Shown: positions 1 to 8,253 of the stretch, one piece after another
Position numbering within the stretch: position 1 is the first letter of the stretch
How the letters are laid out: the number at the start of each line of letters is the position of its first letter
NCBI RefSeq assembly: GCF_000620705.1
Contig: NZ_KK211169.1
Location: forward strand, 62,001-126,000
Length of the DNA: 64,000 nt
From: Nocardioides sp. URHA0020
GTDB taxonomy: Bacteria > Actinomycetota > Actinomycetes > Propionibacteriales > Nocardioidaceae
Reading direction: 5' to 3'
The notes under the pieces: model-generated
Seen by the model: the letters and a program-made list of their open reading frames with translations, nothing else
Databases searched by the model: none
What the model was told of the DNA's origin: nothing
Position numbers and translations under genes: made by a program

Positions 1-580
1 TGTCGAGCAATTGGGAATTTATGCGCTCGCAATCAACATTGCGTCGCTGCTGAGCGTCGTTACGGTATCGATCCGAAGCGTCGTCCTCGTGAATGAATCG
101 GCGGCAATCGACTTCGAACGGTTGGCGCGGCATGCGAGGTTCTCACTAGTGCTGAGCCTGGTTCTCGCCCTGGCGACAGCGGTCACGCTCCCATTCCTGG
201 TGCCGCTGATATTCGGCGATGCGTTCGCGGCTTCGGTAGTGCCCGCACTCCTGCTCCTGCCTCCGCTGGTCATAACGGCAAGCGGGTCGGTTGCCACCGC
301 GGGCCTGATGGCCCTGGGTCGCCCGTGGTTGAGGAGCATCTCGATTGCAATCGGGATGGTTCTTAACGTCGTGCTGGTGGTCCTGCTGGTCCCGCCTTTC
401 GGGGCCATCGGCGCCGCGCTCGCGATGCTGGCCAGCGCTATCCCGCCGTTGCTGAGCATCCTGTTCCTGCGGAGGTACTACGGGTTGCGAGTCAGGGACT
501 TCCTGATTCCTCGACCGGCCGACGTGCGCGGACTGCTCTCGATGCTGGGTGGCATCGGGCGCGGTCGAGGCGAAAACTAG
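1..580 (+). CDS. Polysaccharide flippase (Wzx/MOP family), C-terminal part
   Basis: The reading frame is already open at the first base, so only about the last 192 residues are present. They are almost wholly hydrophobic, with five or six membrane segments, including one near residues 45-65 and a long hydrophobic hairpin near residues 110-155. The layout, with a short cationic loop (RRYYGLRVRDF) before a short soluble tail, resembles the C-terminal half of lipid-linked oligosaccharide flippases of the MOP superfamily. Such proteins move undecaprenyl-linked repeat units across the cytoplasmic membrane. The neighbours (acetyltransferase, BY-kinase, nucleotide-sugar genes) support a role in surface polysaccharide export. 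Without the N-terminal half the exact subfamily cannot be fixed. Base composition is less GC-rich than most of the window. Confidence 0.75.
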   Translation, partial: VEQLGIYALAINIASLLSVVTVSIRSVVLVNESAAIDFERLARHARFSLVLSLVLALATAVTLPFLVPLIFGDAFAASVVPALLLLPPLVITASGSVATAGLMALGRPWLRSISIAIGMVLNVVLVVLLVPPFGAIGAALAMLASAIPPLLSILFLRRYYGLRVRDFLIPRPADVRGLLSMLGGIGRGRGEN

Positions 581-596
581 CGTCTGACGCGGGCGG

Positions 597-1163
597 TCAC
601 CCGCGCGGCCACTCGCCGGGCTCCGCCGGTGCTGTGGCAGCTGCGGATGAGGTCGTGACCATCGCCCGGACCACATGACCGGGCGGGACGTCGTCCGTCA
701 CCAGCGCGTTCGCGCCGATGATAGACAGCGCGCCAACCGTCACCCCGCCGACGATGCTTGCACCCGGCATGAGGCACGCGCCGTCCTCGATGCGAGGGTA
801 ACCGCCACGACGATCACGACCGAGAGTCACGTTCTGGTAAATCGTGACGTCGTCTCCGATTCGCACTCCTTCGCCGATCACGATGCCGATCGGGTGCGGA
901 GTGCTCAGACTGGACGGAATCGCATACCTAGTGGAGACGTCGCAGCCGTGGAGACTGATCAGCAGGTTGCGCCAGATATAGGAGCGCCATCCGCCGAGGC
1001 TGGACAGCCGGATCAGGCTCGCCGCCCGGAGGCGTGGCGTAGCGGCGGTTTGTAGCGCTGATAAGACGGTCACGCTGCTGAACGATACCGGCGGACCCGG
1101 CGCTGCGCTGGCGGCCGCCAAAGAGGAGATCCCGCGCCGTGCCACTAGGATTCCCGCAGACAT
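597..1163 (-). CDS. Hexapeptide-repeat acetyltransferase (serine acetyltransferase-like)
   Basis: The protein is at most 188 residues. The C-terminal half carries left-handed beta-helix hexapeptide repeats (IGIVIGEGVRIGDDVTI, then YPRIEDGACLMPGA, SIVGGVTVGALSIIGAN), and the order matches CysE-like and capsule O-acetyltransferases. The family transfers acetyl groups from acetyl-CoA. In this setting a sugar or polysaccharide acceptor is more likely than serine, which is inference. The annotated start lies inside the likely leader of the divergent BY-kinase gene, and the first 30 or so residues are low-complexity Ala/Ser, so translation may really begin at a GTG near 1075. It converges with the flippase, leaving 16 bases between the two stops. 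Confidence 0.7.
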   Translation of the reverse strand: MSAGILVARRGISSLAAASAAPGPPVSFSSVTVLSALQTAATPRLRAASLIRLSSLGGWRSYIWRNLLISLHGCDVSTRYAIPSSLSTPHPIGIVIGEGVRIGDDVTIYQNVTLGRDRRGGYPRIEDGACLMPGASIVGGVTVGALSIIGANALVTDDVPPGHVVRAMVTTSSAAATAPAEPGEWPRG

Positions 1164-1183
1164 ACTCAGAGGGGGTTCGGCTC

Positions 1184-2560
1184 GTGGAGCTTGGCGATTA
1201 TCTGCGACTGCTGCGCCGCCGTTGGCTTACGATCGCAGTCGTAGCGTGCATTGTTTTCGGTGGAGTCGTCGCTTACACGCTCGCTGTGACCCCTGTCTAC
1301 CAGTCGAGCACGCGGTTGTTCGTGACGACCCAGACATCAGACACGGCGTCAGACCTAAATCAGGGTGGCCTGTTCTCTGCCCAACGCGTCAGCTCTTACG
1401 CCGACTTGGTGGCGAGCCGAGATCTCGCCACCGCGGTCATCGATCGGCTGGGGCTCGACCTCACGCCGGATGAGTTGATCGACAACGTAAGCGCGACCGT
1501 CGTCCCGGAGACCGTCAACCTGAAGATTTCATACTCCGATCCGAGCCCGCGCGAGGCGCAAGCCATTGCACAGGGCTACGCGGAGAGTCTGGTTGACCTC
1601 GTCCGTCAATTGGAGACGCCGGTCGGCACGACCGATGCCCCGATCAAGGCCACGATCGTCGATGCGGCGTCCCTGCCCACCGACCCGCTCAGTCCTCGTG
1701 TGGCGAGGAACCTGGCGCTGGGCCTGGTCCTCGGTCTGCTCCTCGGAGTCGGCGCCGCGCTTCTGCGGGACCTCCTCGACACCACAGTTAAGTCCGAGGA
1801 GGACATCGCGCAGAAGCTCGACGCCCCGATTCTCGGTGGGATCGCGTTCGACGGTAGCGCACGCCAACGACCTCTGGTCACCTCGCTCGAGCCGCATGCT
1901 CCGAGGGTCGAGGCGTTCCGCGTGCTCCGCACGAACCTCCAGTTCGTGGAGGTGGATAGCGCGCATAAGGTCTTTGTGGTCACGTCGGCTGTGCCTGAGG
2001 AGGGAAAGTCGACGACCTCTGTCAACCTGGCCATCACCATGGCTCAGGCGGGGCATAAGACCTTGTTGATCGAGGGCGACCTCCGTCGCCCGAAGGCCAC
2101 ATCGTCGCTTGGTCTCGACAATGCGGTCGGCATCACCACACTTCTCGTCGGAAAAGTCAAACTGGAGGACGCGATCCAGCGTTACGCCGAGGCTGACCTA
2201 GACGTTCTGGCGAGCGGGGCGGTTCCTCCCAACCCTGCTGAATTGCTGCAGTCCAACGCCATGGCGCAGTTGCTCGACCGCTTGCGCAGCGAGTACGAGG
2301 TCATCATCGTTGACGCGCCACCCCTTCTTCCCGTCACGGACGCAGCTCTGCTGGCATCCCAGGCCGACGGTGCAATCATCGTTGTTCGGTTCGGGAAGAC
2401 GACGAAGGATCAACTCGGCCAGGCGGTGCAACGGCTCCAGCAGGTTGATGTCAGTCCGGTAGGTGTTGTCCTGAACATGGTGCCGAACAAGCGTCGCCAC
2501 GGGTACGGGTACGGCTACGGGTACGGCTACGCCCCTGAAGAGGCTCGTCCGAACGACTGA
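1184..2560 (+). CDS. BY-kinase: Wzz domain fused to CpsD-type tyrosine autokinase
   Basis: This is a 458-residue chain-length determinant and tyrosine autokinase. Residues 1-200 are a Wzz domain with membrane segments at about 15-35 and 175-195. The kinase domain has the P-loop EEGKSTTS (272-279), Walker A' LLIEGDLRRP (294-303) and Walker B VIIVDAPP (373-380). The tail carries five tyrosines alternating with glycine (441-449), the usual autophosphorylation cluster. GTG at 1184 was chosen because AGAGGGGG lies about ten bases upstream and VELGDYLRLLRRRW is a typical N-terminus; an earlier GTG at 1139 would add 15 unlikely residues. Such kinases act at the membrane with the polymerase and flippase to set polymer length. 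A cognate phosphatase domain is encoded at 6301-8214. Confidence 0.93.
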   Translation: MELGDYLRLLRRRWLTIAVVACIVFGGVVAYTLAVTPVYQSSTRLFVTTQTSDTASDLNQGGLFSAQRVSSYADLVASRDLATAVIDRLGLDLTPDELIDNVSATVVPETVNLKISYSDPSPREAQAIAQGYAESLVDLVRQLETPVGTTDAPIKATIVDAASLPTDPLSPRVARNLALGLVLGLLLGVGAALLRDLLDTTVKSEEDIAQKLDAPILGGIAFDGSARQRPLVTSLEPHAPRVEAFRVLRTNLQFVEVDSAHKVFVVTSAVPEEGKSTTSVNLAITMAQAGHKTLLIEGDLRRPKATSSLGLDNAVGITTLLVGKVKLEDAIQRYAEADLDVLASGAVPPNPAELLQSNAMAQLLDRLRSEYEVIIVDAPPLLPVTDAALLASQADGAIIVVRFGKTTKDQLGQAVQRLQQVDVSPVGVVLNMVPNKRRHGYGYGYGYGYAPEEARPND

Positions 2561-2617
2561 CGGCTGCTCAGACATTTGTCGCCGTGAAGCGGCACCCCGC
2601 TATCGGTCCCCCTTCAC

Positions 2618-3892
2618 TCAGCTGCCGGAGTTGATCATTCCCGCACCGACGGTCACGCCGGTCGCCTCGTCGATGAGGATGAAGGAACCGGTGGTTCGGT
2701 TCTTCGAATACGGGTCGCACAGCAGCGGCACCGTGGTGCGCAGCTGGACGCGGCCGATCTCGTTGACGCCGAGTTCCTTGGTCTCTTGGTCGCGGTGCAG
2801 CGTGTTGACGTCCAGGCGGTACTGGATGTCCTTCACCAGCGCCCGCGCCGAGCGTGTCGTGTGCTTGATCGCCAGCTTCTGACGGGGGCGCAGCGGCTCG
2901 TTGGTCATCCAGCAGATCATCGCGTCGATGTCCTGCGACGGCTTCGGGGCGTTCCTGACGCGAGCGATCATGTCGCCGCGCGAGACGTCGACGTCGTCCT
3001 CGAGCCGCACGGTCACCGACATCGGGGGGAACGCCTCGGTGATCTCACGGTCGAAGAGGTCGATGGCGGCGATCTTCGAGGTCATGCCCGAGGGGAGGAC
3101 CACGACCTCGTCGCCGGGCTTGAGGACGCCGCCGGCGACCATGCCGCCGTACCCGCGGTAGTCGTGGTGCTCGTCCGACTTGGGTCGTACGACGTACTGG
3201 ACTGGGAAGCGTACGTCGACCAGGTCGCGGTCCGAGGCGACGTGGACGTGCTCGAGGTGGTGCATGAGCGTCGGTCCGGAGTACCAGGGCATGTTTTCGG
3301 AGCGGTTGACGACGTTGTCGCCCTGCAGCGCGGAGATCGGGATGACCTCGAGGTCCGGAATGTTGAGCTTGGTTGCGAAGGCGGCGAACTCGGCGTGGAT
3401 CTTCTCGTAGACCTCCTCGGAGAAGTTGACGAGGTCCATCTTGTTGACCGCGAGCACGAGGTGCGGGACCCGCAGCAGGGAGAGGATCACGGCGTGCCGA
3501 CGGGACTGCTCGGTCAGGCCCTGGCGGGCGTCGACCAGCACCAGGCCGAGGTCGGCGGTGGAGGCGCCGGTGACCATGTTGCGCGTGTACTGCACGTGCC
3601 CCGGGGTGTCGGCGATGATGAACTTGCGCGTGGGCGTCGCGAAGTACCGGTAGGCGACGTCGATCGTGATGCCCTGCTCGCGCTCCGAACGCAGTCCGTC
3701 GGTCAGCAGGGCCAGGTCCGTGTAGTCGTAGCCCTTGGACTGCGAGGTCGCCTCGACCGCCTCGAGCTGGTCTTCGAAGATCGACTTGGAGTCGAGCAGC
3801 AGTCGTCCGATGAGGGTGGACTTGCCGTCGTCGACGGATCCGGCGGTGGCGAATCGGAGCAGGTCCATCTGCTCGCTCTTGACGGTGGCCAT
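2618..3892 (-). CDS. cysN: Sulfate adenylyltransferase subunit 1 (GTPase), CysN
   Basis: A 424-residue GTPase subunit of ATP sulfurylase that couples GTP hydrolysis to formation of adenosine 5'-phosphosulfate (APS) from ATP and sulfate. The EF-Tu-like G domain has G1 GSVDDGKS (18-25), G3 DTPGH (95-99) and G4 NKMD (150-153), followed by two beta-barrel domains. There is no C-terminal APS kinase domain, unlike CysNC fusions; APS kinase is found instead at 6301-8214. It follows cysD, sharing one base (TGATG), so the pair is translationally coupled. It is placed between a BY-kinase and UDP-glucose dehydrogenase rather than beside sulfite-reduction genes. Confidence 0.96.
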   Translation of the reverse strand: MATVKSEQMDLLRFATAGSVDDGKSTLIGRLLLDSKSIFEDQLEAVEATSQSKGYDYTDLALLTDGLRSEREQGITIDVAYRYFATPTRKFIIADTPGHVQYTRNMVTGASTADLGLVLVDARQGLTEQSRRHAVILSLLRVPHLVLAVNKMDLVNFSEEVYEKIHAEFAAFATKLNIPDLEVIPISALQGDNVVNRSENMPWYSGPTLMHHLEHVHVASDRDLVDVRFPVQYVVRPKSDEHHDYRGYGGMVAGGVLKPGDEVVVLPSGMTSKIAAIDLFDREITEAFPPMSVTVRLEDDVDVSRGDMIARVRNAPKPSQDIDAMICWMTNEPLRPRQKLAIKHTTRSARALVKDIQYRLDVNTLHRDQETKELGVNEIGRVQLRTTVPLLCDPYSKNRTTGSFILIDEATGVTVGAGMINSGS

Positions 3893-4806
3893 CAGAAGTA
3901 GCCCTCCTTCTTCCGGTCTTCCATGGCTGCTTCGGAGAACCGGTCGTCACCACGGGTGGCACCGCGCTCGGTCACCCTGGCGACGGCGACCTCGTCGATG
4001 ATCTCGTCGATCGTGCTGGCGGTCGACTCGACGCAACCGGTCAGTGTCAGGTCGCCGACCGTGCGGAATCGGATGGTGCGCTCCTCCACCGTCTCGCCCG
4101 AGCGCAGCGGATTGTGCTCGCTCTCGCTGAGCAGCATGCCGTCGCGCTTGAAGACCCGGCGCTGGTGCGAGAAGTAGATCGTCGGGATCTCGATGCCCTC
4201 CCGGCCGATGTAGTCCCAGATGTCCAGCTCGGTCCAGTTGGAGATCGGGAAGATCCGCATGTGCTCGCCCTCGTGCAGGCGGCCGTTGTAGAGGCTCCAC
4301 AGCTCGGGCCGCTGCATCTTCGGGTCCCACTGACCGAATTCGTCGCGGTGCGAGTAGACGCGCTCCTTCGCGCGGGCCTTCTCCTCGTCGCGGCGCCCGC
4401 CACCGAAGGCGGCGGTGAAGCCACCTTCCTCGAGTGCGTTCAGCAGGGTGCCGATCTGCAGCCGGTTGCGGCTGGTCTTGCCGTCGTCGATGACGATGCC
4501 GTCGCGGATCGCGTCCTCGACGCTCGCGACGATCAGGCGCACGCCGAGCCGGTTGACCCAGTTGTCACGGGTGCTGAGCACCTCGGGGAAGTCGTAGCCG
4601 GTGTCGACCTGCAGCACCGGGAACGGGATCTTGGCCGGGTAGAAGGCCTTCTCGGCGAGCCGCATCATCACGATCGAGTCCTTGCCGCCCGAGAACATCA
4701 GGACGGGCTTCTCGAACTCCGCAGCCACCTCGCGGAAGATGTGGATCGACTCCGCTTCCAGCTGGTCGAGCTGACTCAGCCGGTAGTCAGTGTGGGTTTG
4801 GGTCAT
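3892..4806 (-). CDS. cysD: Sulfate adenylyltransferase subunit 2, CysD
   Basis: The 304-residue catalytic subunit of the CysDN ATP sulfurylase, in the PAPS-reductase/N-type PP-loop family. The pyrophosphate-binding loop SGGKDS lies at residues 39-44, and the ISNWTELDIWDYI segment and the C-terminal GATRGDDRFSEAAMEDRKKEGYF-type end are typical. Length matches other CysD proteins. It is the first gene of the cysDN pair and shares one base with cysN. The upstream 251 bases separate it from the divergent ugd gene, so both promoters must lie there. Supplies APS either for assimilation or, with the fused kinase downstream, PAPS. Confidence 0.96.
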   Translation of the reverse strand: MTQTHTDYRLSQLDQLEAESIHIFREVAAEFEKPVLMFSGGKDSIVMMRLAEKAFYPAKIPFPVLQVDTGYDFPEVLSTRDNWVNRLGVRLIVASVEDAIRDGIVIDDGKTSRNRLQIGTLLNALEEGGFTAAFGGGRRDEEKARAKERVYSHRDEFGQWDPKMQRPELWSLYNGRLHEGEHMRIFPISNWTELDIWDYIGREGIEIPTIYFSHQRRVFKRDGMLLSESEHNPLRSGETVEERTIRFRTVGDLTLTGCVESTASTIDEIIDEVAVARVTERGATRGDDRFSEAAMEDRKKEGYF

Positions 4807-5057
4807 GGCGGACGGAAAACCTCTCCTCGGGACGCGCAGCCCACATCGTAGCGATCGGCATCCGTCTGGGCAGGGGAGCCGACGAAGTCAACTGACGCTG
4901 TCCACTTTACGCATGTAGTCCCGGGTTCAAGAGTGAGTCTCGTCGAACTGGCAGCGGCAGGCCACGGCCACCCACGCGTGCAAACTCCATGTCACGGTCT
5001 GGTGAAACCTGGGGACTCCGTCGAGGTGCGGTCGCAATGCGCCTTAGGCTCGTCGTC
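4807..5057. other. Divergent intergenic region between cysD and ugd
   Basis: These 251 bases hold no convincing gene. They must contain promoters for cysDN to the left and ugd to the right. I could not identify a clear -35/-10 pair, a riboswitch fold or an attenuator by eye. The frame upstream of ugd stays open from 4989, but its extra residues ([12 protein letters not shown]...) look non-coding. Confidence 0.5.
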
Positions 5058-6224
5058 GTGAAGATCGCCATCGCAGGTATCGGCTACGTCGGCCTCTCGA
5101 ACGCCGTCGTCCTCGCGCAGCACCACGAGGTCTGGGCGATCGACCTCGACGACGACAAGGTGGCGATGGTCAACCGGCGGGAGTCGCCGCTGGAGGATCC
5201 GGAGCTCGAGCAGTACCTCGCCGAAAGACCGCTGCAGCTGAAGGCGACTCTCGACAAGTACGAGGCGTACGGCGCCGCCGACATCGTCGTCGTCGCTACA
5301 CCGACCGACTACGACAGCCGGACGAACTATTTCAACACCGAATCTGTCGAGGCGGTCATCGCTGAAGTCCTCGAGATCGCGCCAACGGCGACCATGGTCA
5401 TCAAGTCGACCGTCCCTGTCGGCTTCACTGCGCGGATGTGTGAGCAGTACCCGGACGCGTCGATCATCTTCAGTCCCGAGTTCCTCCGTGAGGGGCGTGC
5501 TCTCTACGACAACCTGCACCCCTCCCGCATCGTTGTGGGTGATCGGGGCGACCGCGGACAGGCGTTCGCTGAGCTGTTGGTGCAGGGAGCCTTGGACGAC
5601 GACGTGCCGGTCCTTCTCACCGACTCGACAGAGGCGGAGGCGATCAAGCTCTTCGCTAATACGTACCTCGCGCTCCGGGTCGCCTACTTCAACGAGCTGG
5701 ACACTTATGCCGCGACGCACGCTCTAGACAGCGCGCAGATCATCGAGGGTGTCGGCCTCGACCCTCGAATCGGCAATCACTACAACAACCCGAGCTTTGG
5801 CTACGGCGGCTACTGCCTGCCTAAGGACACCAAGCAGCTCCAAGCGAACTACCGCGAGGTCCCGCAGAACCTGATCAGTGCGATTGTCGAGGCGAACACG
5901 ACGAGGAAGGACTTCATTGCCGATGACATCCTCCGGCGCAAGCCGCAGACGGTAGGTGTGTACCGCTTGATCATGAAGTCGGGCTCCGACAACTTCCGGA
6001 TGTCGTCAATTCAGGGCGTGATGAAGAGGATCAAGGCCAAGGGAATCGAGGTCGTTGTCTTCGAGCCTGCGCTCGACGGCAGCGAGTTCTTCGGCTCCAA
6101 GGTCATCCGAGATCTCGAGGAGTTCAAGGAGCGCTCGGATGTGATCATCGCCAACCGACGTACCGAGGTGCTCGCTGATGTCGCCGACAAGGTCTACACC
6201 CGTGACATCTACGGTCGGGACTGA
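5058..6224 (+). CDS. ugd: UDP-glucose 6-dehydrogenase
   Basis: A 388-residue UDP-glucose/GDP-mannose dehydrogenase that oxidises UDP-glucose twice with NAD to give UDP-glucuronate. The Rossmann motif GIGYVG is at 7-12, the KSTVPVG motif at about 116-122, and the catalytic cysteine is C253 in [13 protein letters not shown]. Length equals the short Ugd class. GTG at 5058 puts [12 protein letters not shown] at the N-terminus as expected; an in-frame ATG at 5037 would add seven residues. It supplies a charged sugar for the polysaccharide cluster. A hairpin follows the stop, before the convergent APS kinase-phosphatase gene. Confidence 0.95.
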   Translation: MKIAIAGIGYVGLSNAVVLAQHHEVWAIDLDDDKVAMVNRRESPLEDPELEQYLAERPLQLKATLDKYEAYGAADIVVVATPTDYDSRTNYFNTESVEAVIAEVLEIAPTATMVIKSTVPVGFTARMCEQYPDASIIFSPEFLREGRALYDNLHPSRIVVGDRGDRGQAFAELLVQGALDDDVPVLLTDSTEAEAIKLFANTYLALRVAYFNELDTYAATHALDSAQIIEGVGLDPRIGNHYNNPSFGYGGYCLPKDTKQLQANYREVPQNLISAIVEANTTRKDFIADDILRRKPQTVGVYRLIMKSGSDNFRMSSIQGVMKRIKAKGIEVVVFEPALDGSEFFGSKVIRDLEEFKERSDVIIANRRTEVLADVADKVYTRDIYGRD

Positions 6225-6250
6225 GTGCCACCCGTCACTAGTGTTGGAGT

Positions 6251-6281
6251 CCAGGGACCGTGGATACGTCCGTGTCCCTGG
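6251..6281 (+). terminator. Hairpin between convergent ugd and APS kinase-phosphatase genes
   Basis: CCAGGGAC pairs perfectly with GTCCCTGG across a 15-base loop, 27 bases past the ugd stop. There is no U-tract, so it may act as a bidirectional structured terminator. The arms resemble part of the longer hairpin family seen at 38645 and 46221. Confidence 0.5.
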
Positions 6282-6300
6282 CGTTCCAGAACTGGTCTGA

Positions 6301-8214
6301 TCAGCCGGCCGGACCGGGCGAGGTGACGGCCAAGGCGGGCACCACGGTCTCCAAGAGCCCATCGAGGTGCTCGGCGCAGGCACGAGCGGCCTCGGAGCCG
6401 CGTCGATACGGGTCGGCGACGTCGAGGGCGTGATCGGCCGGACCGCGGTGCTGTCCGGCGAAGTCCACTAGCTCGCGCCCGTGCAGGTCGGAGTGTCGGA
6501 CGATCTCGGCGAACTGCCCGAGTGTGAAGACCTTGCGGAAGTCGCCCGGGTGGTCGTCCAGGATGAACTGCCGGTGCGTGCCTTCAGCGGTCAGCACCAG
6601 ATCGGCGTTGCCCAGTAGGCGCGCGGTCAGCGGACGACTGCGGAAGGCGTCCCGGTCGTCGGTGTCGAGGAGGGCTGCCATTTCGGAGTCCATCGCACTG
6701 TCGCGGAAGCCGTGGGTGCCTGCGCTGCTGAAGGCGACGCCCGCGCCCGGGCCGGCGATGCGACGCGCGGCGAGCTCCATGTAGGGCGAGCGACAGATGT
6801 TGGCGGTGCAGACGAAGAGGACCTTCAGCTGCCCGTGGTCACCGCTGTGGCCGGGTGCGGGGGTCTCGACGACGCTCGCTGGCGCTCGCTGCTCGACCAC
6901 CGGGGAGCCGGCGCTGTCTGCTCGCTGCTCGACCGCCGGGGAGTCGGCGCTGTCTGCTCGCTGCTCGACCGCCGGAGAGCCGTCGCTCGGTCGGTGCTCG
7001 GCCACCGAGGTCGGGAGCTCGAGGTAGCCGGCCTCTGCGAGTCCGACGAGGACGTCGTCGAGCACCTCGTCGATGCTGCGGCCGGTGGTGTCGACGACGA
7101 CGTCGGCGTCGTCTGGCTTCTCGTACGGCGAGGAAATGCCCGTGAACTCCGGGATCTCGCCCCGGCGAGCCTTGGCGTACAGGCCCTTGCGGTCACGGCG
7201 CTCGCACTCCTCCAATGGGGTGGCGACGTGCACGAGGAAGAAGGCGCCCCCCGCGTCCTCGACCATCGCCCGGACCTGCTGTCGGGTCTCGTCGAAGGGC
7301 GCGATCGGGCTGCACACGGCCAGTCCGCCGTGTCGCGAGATCTCGGCCGCGACCCAGCCGATCCGGCGGATGTTGGTCTCCCGGTCCTGCTTGGAGAAGG
7401 TGAGCCCGGCGGAGAGCTGGCGGCGTACGACATCACCGTCCAGGCTTGTCACGGTCCGGCCGCCATGCTCGAGGACCCGGTCCATCAGCGCGCGGGCGAG
7501 CGTCGACTTCCCGCTCCCGGACAGCCCGGTGAAGAAGATGACCAGGCCCTGGTCGACGGACGCGGGTCGCTCCTGGTCGACGACGGCCTGGATCGACGGC
7601 GGACAGGGCGACGACGAGTCCGGCACACCGATCACCGGGTCCGGGCCGGCGTAGTTGGACACGACCTGGAGCCCGAGCGCGTGATCGACGTCGGCGTTGC
7701 CGTGGGCCGCCAGCGGGACCGCGACGACGACGGCGTCCGGCAACAGGTCGGCCGCGGCCAACGTCGCCCGGATGAGCCCGCTCGCAGAGAGCTCGGGAGT
7801 GCCGTGACCGACCAGCGCGAGCAGCAGCAGCGGTCCCGCCGCCGCCAGCACGGCCAGTTCGTCCTCGGGGAGCGCGTCGACGACCGGGACGACGGTCCGG
7901 CCCGCGTACTGCTGTCGGACCTGTGCGGGCGAGACGTAGAGCCGCCGGAAGGGACCGTACTGAATCTTGTTCAGTAGAGAGATCGCGCCCCCTGGGATGC
8001 TGACCAGTGCGAGTGGCAGGCCCTCGGGGTCGACCAGCTCGACGGCGCCGGCCACCTCGGCGAGGGCGGCCACGTCCGGGGGCAACGTCAGAGTGACCGG
8101 GCTGCCCGCCTCGTCGAAAGACACCGTCGGGGCCAGGGCGCCGACCGCCAGCAGCTCGAGGTCATCGAGCTCTCGCGGCGTCGGGCAGTACTGCGGCGGG
8201 GCGGGCGTCGGCAC
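6301..8214 (-). CDS. APS kinase fused to low-molecular-weight protein tyrosine phosphatase
   Basis: This 637-residue protein has three parts. Residues 1-205 resemble an ATP-sulfurylase-like region with no recognisable catalytic motif. Residues 215-400 are APS kinase (CysC), with P-loop GLSGSGKST at 230-238 and DGDVVR near 259-264; it phosphorylates APS to PAPS. Residues 463-637 are a low-molecular-weight tyrosine phosphatase, with signature C469-X5-R475 followed by SP and general acid D601 in DPY. The linker (about 410-457) is repetitive (AVEQRADSA) and includes VVEQRAPASVVETPAPG, the direct translation of the dispersed intergenic repeat. The frame is uninterrupted and the phosphatase lacks its own ATG or GTG start. 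The likely phosphatase target is the BY-kinase at 1184-2560. The start follows a 39-base divergent gap from the asparaginase gene. Confidence 0.9.
   Translation of the reverse strand: MPTPAPPQYCPTPRELDDLELLAVGALAPTVSFDEAGSPVTLTLPPDVAALAEVAGAVELVDPEGLPLALVSIPGGAISLLNKIQYGPFRRLYVSPAQVRQQYAGRTVVPVVDALPEDELAVLAAAGPLLLLALVGHGTPELSASGLIRATLAAADLLPDAVVVAVPLAAHGNADVDHALGLQVVSNYAGPDPVIGVPDSSSPCPPSIQAVVDQERPASVDQGLVIFFTGLSGSGKSTLARALMDRVLEHGGRTVTSLDGDVVRRQLSAGLTFSKQDRETNIRRIGWVAAEISRHGGLAVCSPIAPFDETRQQVRAMVEDAGGAFFLVHVATPLEECERRDRKGLYAKARRGEIPEFTGISSPYEKPDDADVVVDTTGRSIDEVLDDVLVGLAEAGYLELPTSVAEHRPSDGSPAVEQRADSADSPAVEQRADSAGSPVVEQRAPASVVETPAPGHSGDHGQLKVLFVCTANICRSPYMELAARRIAGPGAGVAFSSAGTHGFRDSAMDSEMAALLDTDDRDAFRSRPLTARLLGNADLVLTAEGTHRQFILDDHPGDFRKVFTLGQFAEIVRHSDLHGRELVDFAGQHRGPADHALDVADPYRRGSEAARACAEHLDGLLETVVPALAVTSPGPAG
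6850..7005. repeat. Dispersed GGTCTCGACGACGCTCG repeat inside a coding sequence
   Basis: The stretch begins with GGGGGTCTCGACGACGCTCG and ends each sub-unit with CTGCTCGACC(A/G)CCGG, the same element as the intergenic arrays at 22.9, 31.9 and 51.1 kb. Two further shortened units (GCGCTGTCTGCTCGCTGCTC) follow at about 45-base spacing. It is read in frame, on the minus strand, as the linker of the APS kinase-phosphatase protein. Confidence 0.85.
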
Positions 8215-8253
8215 GGCGTCATCCTGCCACCCAGGTGAAGTTAACCTGCACCC

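Noticed and set aside
2786..3901. Open frame antisense to cysN
   Set aside because: Val/Asp/Gly-rich shadow with no conserved motif.
4807..5057. Riboswitch or attenuator upstream of cysD
   Set aside because: No conserved core or convincing terminator/antiterminator pair was recognised by eye.
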